Assembly: GCF_014698795.1 (NCBI RefSeq)
Contig: NZ_JACJTR010000023.1
Location: 53,386-117,385, forward strand
Length of the DNA: 64,000 nucleotides
DNA from: Nostoc sp. FACHB-892
GTDB taxonomy: Bacteria; Cyanobacteriota; Cyanobacteriia; Cyanobacteriales; Nostocaceae
Reading direction: 5' to 3'
The notes beneath the pieces are model-generated. The model saw nothing but the letters and a program-made list of their open reading frames with translations, had not been told where the DNA came from and did no database searches. The position numbers and the translations under genes were made by a program. Shown here one piece after another: positions 45,483-53,092 of the stretch. The first letter of the stretch is position 1. Each line of letters begins with the position of its first letter.

Positions 45483-46298
45483 GCTAAACAGCGACTCGAC
45501 ACACTATTAGTAGAGTTAAATTTATGTTCTTCTCGCGCCTTAGCACAGAGGTTAATTCAGGCGGGGGAAGTTACTGTTAATCAGCAGTTAGTTGATAAAC
45601 CTGGTACAGAAGTTGATATTACTGCTCAAATAAATATTAAAGAGCGATCGCCTTTTGTTTCTAGAGGCGGTGAAAAACTCTCCAAAGCTTTGTCAGTATT
45701 TGCCATTCCGGTAGCAGAACGTATTTGTTTAGATGGTGGAATTTCTACTGGTGGTTTTACTGATTGTCTCTTGCAAGCTGGAGCAAAACAGGTTTACGGC
45801 ATTGATGTCGGTTATGGACAAGTTGATTGGCGGTTGCGAAATGATTCGCGGGTGATCTTGCGAGAACGCACCAATTTACGGCAACTACGACCAGATGAGT
45901 TATATGGCGAAAATGACCCGATTCCTGATTTGGCGGTGGTCGATGTATCGTTTATTTCTCTAACAAAAATTCTGCCTGCTTTGTGGCAACTAACTCAAGC
46001 TAACCGAGAAACTGTATTGTTAGTCAAGCCACAGTTTGAAGTCGGCAGATCCCGTGTGGGTAAAAAAGGTGTTGTGCGAGATCCAAACGACCAAGCTGAT
46101 GCCATTTTTCAGGTGCTGCAAGCAGCCCACGAATTAGGATGGAAATACAAAGGCTTAACTTGGTCGCCGATCACTGGCCCTGCTGGAAATATTGAATATC
46201 TTTTGTGGTTGGGAATGGAAAGTGAAACGCCACCACCTGATTTAGAGGCAATTAAGCAAATAACGCAATCAGCAACAACTGATTTACGGAAGAATTAA
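45480..46298 (+). CDS. tlyA: TlyA family rRNA 2'-O-methyltransferase
   Basis: A 272-residue protein. The N-terminal S4 RNA-binding domain reads QRLDTLLVELNLCSSRALAQRLIQAGEVTVN. The FtsJ-like methyltransferase domain has CLDGGISTGGFTDCLLQ, YGIDVGYGQVDWRLR and DLAVVDVSFISL. TlyA methylates ribose in 16S and 23S rRNA. The start is TTG at 45480, with a good ribosome binding site. The gene overlaps the stop of cp12 on the other strand at TTAA (46295-46298). Confidence 0.93.
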   Translation: MAKQRLDTLLVELNLCSSRALAQRLIQAGEVTVNQQLVDKPGTEVDITAQINIKERSPFVSRGGEKLSKALSVFAIPVAERICLDGGISTGGFTDCLLQAGAKQVYGIDVGYGQVDWRLRNDSRVILRERTNLRQLRPDELYGENDPIPDLAVVDVSFISLTKILPALWQLTQANRETVLLVKPQFEVGRSRVGKKGVVRDPNDQADAIFQVLQAAHELGWKYKGLTWSPITGPAGNIEYLLWLGMESETPPPDLEAIKQITQSATTDLRKN

Positions 46299-46555
46299 AG
46301 GTCGTAGATTAGACACTCTACGGATTCAGGATGGCGATCGCAATAATTATCCAAAGAAGTTTTCTTTGATTTTGCTTGCTGTTGATCGGCTTTCTCAGCT
46401 TGTAATTCTTCCACAATATCCCAAGCTACGGCACAACCAGCAGAATCACTGCCATTTAGCTCACAAGTTGTACGCGCTTCAGTAATGGCTTCAATAATGG
46501 CTTCTTCAAGATTTGCCGCCCCAGCAGTTTCAAATGAATTTAGGGTAGTTGTCAT
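46295..46555 (-). CDS. cp12: Calvin cycle regulator CP12
   Basis: An 86-residue, intrinsically disordered protein. The N-terminal cysteine pair is in TTCELNGSDSAGCAVAWDIVEELQAEK, with the conserved AWD-VEELQ core. The C-terminal pair is in NYCDRHPESVECLIYD. In the dark the disulphides form and CP12 ties GAPDH and phosphoribulokinase into an inactive complex, stopping the Calvin cycle. No CBS or other extra domain is present, so it is the plain form. It is convergent with tlyA, sharing the TTAA. The leader is hairpin-rich. Confidence 0.95.
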   Translation of the reverse strand: MTTTLNSFETAGAANLEEAIIEAITEARTTCELNGSDSAGCAVAWDIVEELQAEKADQQQAKSKKTSLDNYCDRHPESVECLIYDL

Positions 46556-46940
46556 GATCCTTTTACCTTTAAGTTACAGAGATAGATATTAACTATGAGC
46601 TTTCAATGACCCCAGTAAGCTCACCCTGCGGTTTTGCCAGTCCTTCTTTGTTGGCGCAACAAGACCGGGTTGGCTCACATTTCCAGTTTAGATAAGCTTC
46701 CTACAAGAAGTGGTGGTAAACACCGCCATCTTTTGAGCAAATTTGAGTGGGAATTACCCTCTTATCATCTTTGCTTCAAAAAGCTAGGGGAATTCCACTA
46801 GTTAAAGTAACTAACAGAGATGGTCATGTTCTCAGTTTTGCATCCCAAATTCGGAATATCAGTCAATTGTCAGAAGAGTTTGATAGAAGTTGATAAACAC
46901 TTATAAACGATCACAAAAGAGAAACAATTTTTATTTATTC
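46556..46940. other. cp12 leader and promoter region with three hairpins
   Basis: Hairpins: GAGCTT/AAGCTC (46597-46622); TTGTTG-GCG-CAACAA (46648-46662), a 15-base palindrome; and GGTG-CACC (46712-46724). They lie within about 170 bases of the cp12 start. They could be in the 5' leader or be operator sites. The right part is AT-rich and holds the end of the GTPase gene's 3' side. Confidence 0.45.
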
Positions 46941-48305
46941 TCAATACTTTATGCCTAATTCTTGTCGCAAACGATACAGAATTGTATTTTGGTCAACTTG
47001 AGAGAGAATTTCTTGAATGACACTGCTTGCGCCCAATTGTCCCCAAGTGCAGCCTTTTTCGAGATACACCTGAGCGGCTTTACCAACGGAGTATGCACCA
47101 TAACCAGCGATACCAGCTTGAGCGATCGCACTGCCAGCAAAGGCAGTAATATTGCTGGGATTGTCACCACTGGTTATTGCAGCAGTAGTTTTACCCAAAC
47201 CCAAAAGCAAACTGCTGCCTAATTCCCCCAGTAGCAAGCCACCAGAACTAAATAAAATCGTTTTTAAAATTTTCCCGGCTTCATAGCTAGTCATCGGCAA
47301 ACCATACAATCTAGCTAGGGCGCGAATTAAAGCCAAATCCGCAACAGTGCCGCCAAGGATATCTAAAAAAGCAATAGGATTGAGCATTACTGCCAAAGCT
47401 TTGTATTTGGTAAATTGCCAAATGATATCTTCAGCTTCTTGTTCGCGTAAGTCGATGGTTTTTTGAGCGATCGCGGCTTCTGCATCTCGTGCTTGAATGA
47501 GTGCATTTAAAGCCAGAAGCGATCGCCCTTCCCGATTGAGAATATTTAGAATTGTCTCCTTTAGTTCATCTACTTGCGGTGGCGGTGTCTCCCATTCATA
47601 ACTGACACGCCCATCAGGCCACTCAACCCGCACTTCTATTGCTGCTGGTTCCGCCGCCACCATAACAATTTCATCAGGTAATAGAGGCTTCGCGTCGGAA
47701 TGTCCAGCGCCGAGTTGTTGCAAATTTTGGTAAATAACTCCTTGGTCTGTATCTGGGTAAAGGTCTATTTTGTTAAATACTAAAATTAGGGGTTTTTGCG
47801 ATCGCCGCAATTCGAGCAGTGCTTGATACTCAGTGCGTGTGATATCACCAGACACGATAAACAAAATCAAATCAGCTTGATGTACAACTCCTCGCGCCAT
47901 GTCCGCCCGTGACTCACCCTCAATTTCATCTAATCCAGGGGTATCAATTAACTCTACTACTACCTTACCCCCTGGCTGCCAACGGACGGAACGGGGCCAT
48001 TGAGTGACACCATTCAGGGGCCCAGTTTGCAGAATCTTCTCTCCCAGCAAGGCATTTAAAACTGCTGACTTACCACGACTCACCAAACCAAAAGCAGCAA
48101 TTCTAATGACGTTAGAATCCAGTTTATTGAGTGTGGAATTCAAAGCTTCCAATTCTGGTTTCAACAAACCTGCCAATTCTGGATTGGATGAAAACTGTCC
48201 TGATTTGCGAAGATATCCATACCAAGACAGCGCTTGTCTGAGACTGGCGCGGGCACGATTCAAATGAGTTTCTTGCAGATTTCGCACGAAGTTAGGTTGA
48301 TTCAA
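46941..48305 (-). CDS. Membrane-associated GTPase (Era/dynamin-like, DUF697-type)
   Basis: A 454-residue protein. The GTPase domain spans about residues 60-260. G1 is AAFGLVSRGKSAVLNAL, G3 is LIDTPGLDEIEG and G4 is LVFNKIDLYPD. The C-terminal part has hydrophobic segments (VMLNPIAFLDILGGTVADLA, ILFSSGGLLLGELGSSLLLG, FAGSAIAQAGIAGYGAYSVG), as in cyanobacterial and plastid GTPases that act at membranes. The exact role is unknown. It stands alone on the minus strand. Confidence 0.85.
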   Translation of the reverse strand: MNQPNFVRNLQETHLNRARASLRQALSWYGYLRKSGQFSSNPELAGLLKPELEALNSTLNKLDSNVIRIAAFGLVSRGKSAVLNALLGEKILQTGPLNGVTQWPRSVRWQPGGKVVVELIDTPGLDEIEGESRADMARGVVHQADLILFIVSGDITRTEYQALLELRRSQKPLILVFNKIDLYPDTDQGVIYQNLQQLGAGHSDAKPLLPDEIVMVAAEPAAIEVRVEWPDGRVSYEWETPPPQVDELKETILNILNREGRSLLALNALIQARDAEAAIAQKTIDLREQEAEDIIWQFTKYKALAVMLNPIAFLDILGGTVADLALIRALARLYGLPMTSYEAGKILKTILFSSGGLLLGELGSSLLLGLGKTTAAITSGDNPSNITAFAGSAIAQAGIAGYGAYSVGKAAQVYLEKGCTWGQLGASSVIQEILSQVDQNTILYRLRQELGIKY

Positions 48306-48407
48306 GGTTGGACAAACAACAGGCTACATATCTATTTTGATCTAATTCCAAGCTTGTTAGCCTGTTTTGTCACTGATAATTGGTATAGCTTTTAATGCAA
48401 TGTTCAT

Positions 48408-48713
48408 TCAGAACGTAGGATCATGTTCATTATCCCAACACTTGCGATCGCCCCAGTTTCTCCCAGTATGTTCACATTCAGATGCATTATCTATCCAAGG
48501 AACCGATGTAGAGTGGTGCGAAGTTCCAATGGAAGCCAAGAAGCTAGCAGTTAATAAAGGCAATAGTAGGGATAAAGTTATTGATGTACAAATCGATAAA
48601 GTTATTAAATATCCAGCAAGCAGCGCAATATTAGTATAAGTCCAAAGAAATTTGCATATTTTGTTATTTTTTTGATGAATTTTTAAATTCTTTTTTGAAT
48701 TCGAGAAAAGCAT
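48408..48713 (-). CDS. Small putative membrane protein
   Basis: A 101-residue frame. One long hydrophobic stretch (ALLAGYLITLSICTSITLSL, then LLPLLTASFLASI) can form one or two helices. It is followed by a polar, cysteine-containing tail SECEHTGRNWGDRKCWDNEHDPTF. The tail, with its regular Cys/Trp/His pattern, looks selected rather than random. The N-terminus is lysine- and asparagine-rich. No family recognised. The opposite-strand frame in the same DNA is less convincing. Confidence 0.5.
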   Translation of the reverse strand: MLFSNSKKNLKIHQKNNKICKFLWTYTNIALLAGYLITLSICTSITLSLLLPLLTASFLASIGTSHHSTSVPWIDNASECEHTGRNWGDRKCWDNEHDPTF

Positions 48714-48739
48714 AATGCAACCCTATTAATGCAAGTTTA

Positions 48740-48843
48740 TATAGCAATCTCATTTGATTTTTCAAAGCAAAGCTGACTGAGAGTTAGCCGGATCAGGTTT
48801 TAGCTCTCAGCATATTTAGCAAAAATCAAATAGGAGTCCTATA
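48740..48843. mobile_element. MITE-like element with terminal inverted repeats
   Basis: The left end 48740-48762 (TATAGCAATCTC, then ATTTGATTTTT) and right end 48821-48843 (AAAAATCAAAT, then AGGAGTCCTATA) are imperfect inverted repeats (19 of 23). Inside, CTGAGAGTTA pairs with TAGCTCTCAG over 10 bp (one G-U). TA is present at the ends. No open frame. Total about 104 bp. It resembles non-autonomous derivatives of TA-targeting IS elements. Confidence 0.65.
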
Positions 48844-49236
48844 TGTATGAGTACGGATTTTTACGTAACAATATTATTGAAGTTCTATACTCTGATGTCA
48901 AAGGTGCAAGTGACGACTTTTTATAAATTTTAATTTTTGAGTGCTAAAAAATATTTTTAATGAAAATATGTTGAAGTTTTAGCAATCGCCTTTGTGTGAA
49001 TCCCGATGAATTTAACTTATAGCTTTCTACCGCCGATGCTGAATTATTGTATTGCGATCGCACTAGAAATTTTATTTCCCGCCACAGCCTTTCAGCCTTG
49101 CTGCTCAGTTTATCCCTAATTTGGTTAGCAAAATTTTGCGTGATCCTGGCAGTATAGAAATAGCGCCAATTCTTTTTTATGCCTAAACACGAGATATCAG
49201 AAGCTGCACTTTGTGAAGCTTCTGCGATCGCTGGTT
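48844..49236. other. Gene debris region
   Basis: No intact gene. Short coding-like pieces are visible: a stretch at 49098-49185 reads AAQFIPNLVSKILRDPGSIE and ends ILFYA-stop. A small frame at 49179-49254 reads MPKHEISEAALCEASAIAGY. I cannot assign either. Confidence 0.4.
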
Positions 49237-49338
49237 ATGAAGAGTTATTTAAGTAAATTAAAAAGCCGAGTTTCTAGCGCTCAATTACGGGCAGTAGTTG
49301 CAGTCAATAAAGAGTTAAAAACACCAGACAAGTTGTAA
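49237..49338 (+). pseudogene. Fragment of a YhcG/DUF1016-type PDDEXK nuclease gene
   Basis: A 33-codon frame containing LKSRVSSAQLRAVVAVNKEL. This is the typical N-terminal helix of YhcG (DUF1016) proteins (I-x-x-AQ-x-x-A-x-x-AVN-x-EL). It then runs to a stop where the family would continue for over 300 residues. A truncated remnant; the catalytic part is missing. Confidence 0.55.
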
Positions 49339-49412
49339 ATATAGTTCAAAAGATTTAAAATACTGCCTTCTCCCGCTAATGCTGTAAAAACCACTCATAC
49401 AACTCTGGATTG

Positions 49413-49649
49413 TTATATGTCTGTGTCCACGAGTCGTGAGTAGCTTCTAGATTTTAACGGTTCTACATTATGACCCTTAGTAAGTTCTAAAATTTGATTT
49501 TTAATCTCTGGGGTACTCCAATATGCCAACTCTCTGGTAATTGTGACATCTGCCATTTCGATGTACCCTGAGACAATTTCCAGATTTTGATTGCGTCTTA
49601 ATAAACTAACTCCATCAAAGAAAACAGATACAGGGACGCAAAGAAACAA
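49413..49649 (-). CDS. Uncertain small open frame, probably a gene remnant
   Basis: A 78-codon frame; GYIEMADVTITRELAYWSTPEIKNQILELTKGHNVEPL looks like coding DNA. The N-terminal part is hydrophobic and repeat-like (the DNA GTCCCTGTATCC is a local tandem). No family recognised, and it lies in a debris region. It may be the tail of a dead gene. Confidence 0.3.
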   Translation of the reverse strand: MFLCVPVSVFFDGVSLLRRNQNLEIVSGYIEMADVTITRELAYWSTPEIKNQILELTKGHNVEPLKSRSYSRLVDTDI

Positions 49650-49690
49650 CTCTTCCTGTCCCTGTATCCCCGTGTCTCTTCAATGAAGGG

Positions 49691-50026
49691 CTACCACCAT
49701 ATTCGATTCCCATTTTCGTCAACTCGTGCTTCCCGAATCATGTCAGAAATTTCTTCAGCATCTTTAACGTGGTGGAGTGCTTTCTTTTCGCCGTCGGGTT
49801 CATCTACAACGAAGTAAGTTGGAACTGTGATTTTGTCGCCTGTAATGTCTGGTACATCATCTACAGCTACCTGTTTAGCCTTTTCTTCAACAGATTCAGA
49901 CTTATCAGCAATTTTATCTCCTGGATTTGCTGTTAAGTTTCTTTCATTGACATTCGGTTCTTCGCGTAAATGTGTATCTTCACTTACTGGTTGATTAATT
50001 CGATTTTCTTGATTGTTATCAGTCAT
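49691..50026 (-). CDS. Hypothetical acidic protein
   Basis: I prefer ATG 50026 (MTDNNQENRINQPVSEDTHL); the longer frame adds a non-conserved head. It has 111 residues, very polar and acidic, with a disordered N-terminal half. The C-terminal part is more ordered (KITVPTYFVVDEPDGEKKAL, then DAEEISDMIREARVDENGNR and IWW). No membrane segment. Function unknown; the composition suits a small soluble protein. Confidence 0.55.
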   Translation of the reverse strand: MTDNNQENRINQPVSEDTHLREEPNVNERNLTANPGDKIADKSESVEEKAKQVAVDDVPDITGDKITVPTYFVVDEPDGEKKALHHVKDAEEISDMIREARVDENGNRIWW

Positions 50027-50156
50027 GGCTTTTTCAGGTATTGAAAAATGTAACTTCACTGAATGACATTCTAAAAAATCAAGGGTACAAAGAGTTCTTT
50101 CTCTGGAGAGACTTTGAAAAGAACACCTCTTAGGTTAGATATTTCTGATGATGAAT

Positions 50157-51173
50157 TTACTTCTTTAGTTGAAACGGGGTATATTTTCCCCCTAATGCTT
50201 CTACAATTGTACGAGTATTGGCTTCCATCATTTTGATGTAAGAATCCCCTGGACTTCCCTTAGCGCCAATTGAATCAGAATAGAGTTGATTTGGTGCTAA
50301 TTTTACCCTTGCTTCTTGAGCAACAGTTTTAATTAAAGCCGGGTTAATTGTAGTTTCAGCAAAAATCGCAGAAACGCCGATTTTTTTAATTGACTCTACC
50401 AATCGCTGGACTGTTTGAGCGCTTGGTTGTTCTTCGGTACTAATACCAATTAAAGTACCTGCGATCGCAATCCCATAAGTACGTCCATAATATTGAAATG
50501 CATCATGGGTTGTCACCAGTTTACGCTGGGGTGCGGGGATAGTTTGAATCTGTTGATTAATCCAGCTATGCAATTGTTTTAATTCATTATTAAGTTGCGA
50601 TGCATTTTGAGTAAATTTTTCTCTATCTTCAGGTGATTGCTCAATCAAAGCATCTCGTATTACATTCGTCATTGCGATCGCATTTTCTGCACTACCCCAA
50701 ACGTGCGGATCTGGCACAACTTCTCCTTTGCCTTTTTCAAGCTGCAAAGGTTTAACAGCTTCCCCCACAGCTAACTTTTTTGCCTTACCACCAGAAGCAT
50801 TCATTAATTTAATCAGTCCCGGTTCCAGGTTGTAGCCGTTATACAAAATCAAATCAGCTTCTTCCAAAACCCTGCTGTCTGTTGGTACTGGTTCGTAAAC
50901 ATGGGGATCAGTACCCGGTTTCAGAATTCCACTTAGTTGAATTTCGTCTCCTGCAACCTCTTGTGTCAAATCAGCAATGATGGTACTAGTTGCAACCACT
51001 CGCGGCTTATCTCCCTTGGCAGTGTTGGAGTTAGAGTCATTCTGTGTACAACTGAGTAAAGCCAAAGACACAAGCATTCCCAAACAAAACCGGAAAAGAA
51101 TTTTTCCCTTCACCCTGCTGATTATTCCTTTGCCGTAAGGATTACTGCCGTCTGTCTCTAGTATTAGTTTCAT
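50157..51173 (-). CDS. Metal ABC transporter substrate-binding lipoprotein (Zn/Mn type)
   Basis: A 338-residue cluster A-I binding protein. The N-terminus has a hydrophobic signal and a lipobox (LALLSC). Metal ligands are read as H in GTDPHVYEP, H in VPDPHVWGS, H in LVTTHDAFQYYG and D in LYSDSIG. The third ligand is histidine, as in zinc-type members; manganese members usually carry glutamate there. Unlike classic ZnuA there is no long His-rich loop between the first two ligands. It stands divergent from the ATPase and permease genes. It binds metal in the periplasm. Confidence 0.88.
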   Translation of the reverse strand: MKLILETDGSNPYGKGIISRVKGKILFRFCLGMLVSLALLSCTQNDSNSNTAKGDKPRVVATSTIIADLTQEVAGDEIQLSGILKPGTDPHVYEPVPTDSRVLEEADLILYNGYNLEPGLIKLMNASGGKAKKLAVGEAVKPLQLEKGKGEVVPDPHVWGSAENAIAMTNVIRDALIEQSPEDREKFTQNASQLNNELKQLHSWINQQIQTIPAPQRKLVTTHDAFQYYGRTYGIAIAGTLIGISTEEQPSAQTVQRLVESIKKIGVSAIFAETTINPALIKTVAQEARVKLAPNQLYSDSIGAKGSPGDSYIKMMEANTRTIVEALGGKYTPFQLKK

Positions 51174-51262
51174 TTATCTTAGATATTACATCTAATTATA
51201 GATTTTTTCATATTTCTCTCATTTTTATAGTAAGCTCAAGAAATAAATATTTAAACTAGATT

Positions 51263-52090
51263 ATGAAAAACGTCTCTTTTCCTGCCAAATTCTGGCTATC
51301 ACAGACAAAAATAGAGGAAATGCCTGCAAAAAGTATCAAAGCTTTTGATATGTGTTCCACAGCAGCAATAAGCATTGCTCATCTAGGGGTATATTACCGG
51401 ACACAAGAAGCCTTAAGAGACGTTAGCTGTATTATCAAACCGGGAAAACTGACAGGTATTTTTGGCCCCAACGGTGCTGGCAAAAGTACGCTGATGAAAG
51501 CAATATTAGGCTTGGTTCCTGTTAGTAGTGGTACGGCGCTATGTGAAGGCAAACCCTTAATGCAACAACTAGAGAAAGTTGCCTATGTACCACAACGTAG
51601 CCAAATTGATTGGACTTACCCCGCCACAGTTTGGGATGTAGTCATGATGGGACGGGTAAAGAAAACAGGCTGGTTGCGTAGCTTCTCGGCAGTTAGTCGC
51701 CAAGTAGCAAAAAATGCCATAGAAAGAGTTGGAATGAGCGAATATTGCGATCGCCCCATCGGACAATTATCAGGAGGACAACAACAGCGGGTATTTTTAG
51801 CTCGTGCTTTAACACAGCAAGCAGAGATTTTCTGCTTTGATGAACCTCTAGTAGGCATCGATCAAAAAACCCAGTCAGTGATTTTTGAAGTCTTCCACGA
51901 ACTCGCCGCCGATAATAAAATCGTGCTAGTAGTTAACCACGACTTAGGGGAATCAATCACCCACTTTGATGATTTAATATTACTAAATCGTGAATTAATT
52001 GCCACAGGTTCACGGCAACAAGTACTTACACAAGAGAATCTGCATCGTGCTTATGGTGGTCAAGTAATGTACTTTTCAGATGCTGCCTAA
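51263..52090 (+). CDS. Metal ABC transporter ATP-binding protein
   Basis: A 275-residue ATPase. The Walker A is GIFGPNGAGKST, VAYVPQRSQIDW holds the Q-loop, the signature is LSGGQQQRVFLARAL, and the Walker B is EIFCFDEPLVGID, with VVNHD as the H-loop. It drives metal import together with the permease that overlaps it by 11 bases and the binding protein divergently encoded. The true start may be a later Met (51320), since the first 30 residues are not conserved in the family. Inner-membrane face. Confidence 0.93.
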   Translation: MKNVSFPAKFWLSQTKIEEMPAKSIKAFDMCSTAAISIAHLGVYYRTQEALRDVSCIIKPGKLTGIFGPNGAGKSTLMKAILGLVPVSSGTALCEGKPLMQQLEKVAYVPQRSQIDWTYPATVWDVVMMGRVKKTGWLRSFSAVSRQVAKNAIERVGMSEYCDRPIGQLSGGQQQRVFLARALTQQAEIFCFDEPLVGIDQKTQSVIFEVFHELAADNKIVLVVNHDLGESITHFDDLILLNRELIATGSRQQVLTQENLHRAYGGQVMYFSDAA

Positions 52091-52115
52091 ATACTTCGTA
52101 ATTAAAGACAGTTTT

Positions 52116-52967
52116 ATGTTAGAAGCATTAATTGAGCCGTTGCAATACGGCTTTATGCAGCGATCGCTCGTGATTGCAATTTTAGTTGGAATGTTGTGTG
52201 CAGTTGTAGGCAGCTACTTGATGGTGCAACGACTAGCATTGCTGGGTGATGCCATCAGTCACTCAGTTTTGCCTGGACTAGCGATCGCTTTTATGATCGG
52301 AGCAAATATATATGTTGGAGCATTTATTGCCGGAGTTTTGAGTACAATGGCGATCGCTTGGATTAGAGTGCGATCGCCAATCAAAGAAGACGCGGCAATG
52401 GGCATAGTTTTTTCAGCATTCTTTGCCTTTGGTATCACCCTAATTACTACTATTCAAAAAGATAACAAAATCGATTTAAATCACTTTCTTTTCGGTAATA
52501 TTCTCGGCGTTACTATTGATGAAGTGCGGGACACTGCTATTATTGCCACTATTGTTTTAATAGTAGTTGTTTTATTATATAAAGAACTTTTATTTTACAC
52601 CTTTGATCCTTTAGGCGCTCAAGCCGCAGGTTTGCCCATCCATCGGCTGAACTTTGGGCTTATGGTGCTAATAGCTTTAACAATTGTCGCTAGCATGAAA
52701 GCTGTTGGTGTAATTTTAGTATTAGCACTTTTAATTACACCAGGAGCCACCGCCTATTTATTAGTTAAACGCCTTAATCATGTAATGATTTTGGGTGCGG
52801 TAATTGGCGTAGTTTCTAGTATTAGCGGGATGTACCTCAGCTACTTTTATAACTTGCCCTCTGGCCCTGCGATCGTATTAGTAGTATCGGGATTTTTTAT
52901 TTTGGCGTTATTATTTAGTCCTAGATACGGTATTTTTACCTTGAGCAGCAAAAAGCTCACACCATAA
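52116..52967 (+). CDS. Metal ABC transporter permease (ZnuB/MntB type)
   Basis: 283 residues from the ATG at 52116 (MLEALIEPLQYGFMQRSLVI). The upstream frame overlaps the ATPase gene. It has 7-8 membrane helices. Family stretches are VAILVGMLCAVVGSYLMVQRLALLGDAISHSVLPGLAIAF, REDAAMGIVFSAFFAFGI, LFGNILG and VGVILVLALLITPGATAYLL. It forms the channel for Zn/Mn with the other two subunits. Confidence 0.93.
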   Translation: MLEALIEPLQYGFMQRSLVIAILVGMLCAVVGSYLMVQRLALLGDAISHSVLPGLAIAFMIGANIYVGAFIAGVLSTMAIAWIRVRSPIKEDAAMGIVFSAFFAFGITLITTIQKDNKIDLNHFLFGNILGVTIDEVRDTAIIATIVLIVVVLLYKELLFYTFDPLGAQAAGLPIHRLNFGLMVLIALTIVASMKAVGVILVLALLITPGATAYLLVKRLNHVMILGAVIGVVSSISGMYLSYFYNLPSGPAIVLVVSGFFILALLFSPRYGIFTLSSKKLTP

Positions 52968-52997
52968 TCTTTGAAATAGAGTAATTTTATTTTCTGG

Positions 52998-53032
52998 CGT
53001 GTAGATACTTTATATTCTAAAGTATCTACACG
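52998..53032. terminator. Inverted repeat between convergent genes (possible terminator)
   Basis: CGTGTAGATACTTTA pairs perfectly with TAAAGTATCTACACG (15 bp) around a 5-base loop, between the permease and the peroxidase. No T-run directly follows on either strand, so it could be a terminator of weak type or another palindromic element. Confidence 0.6.
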
Positions 53033-53092
53033 CGTTTGCTAACCGTATTAAGCCGTTGGTTGTTCAGTAGTAACTACTATTACTTAACAAGA

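Noticed and set aside
48367..48639. 90-codon plus frame opposite the small membrane protein
   Set aside because: The minus-strand product has a hydrophobic segment and an ordered Cys/Trp tail; the plus-strand one has neither.
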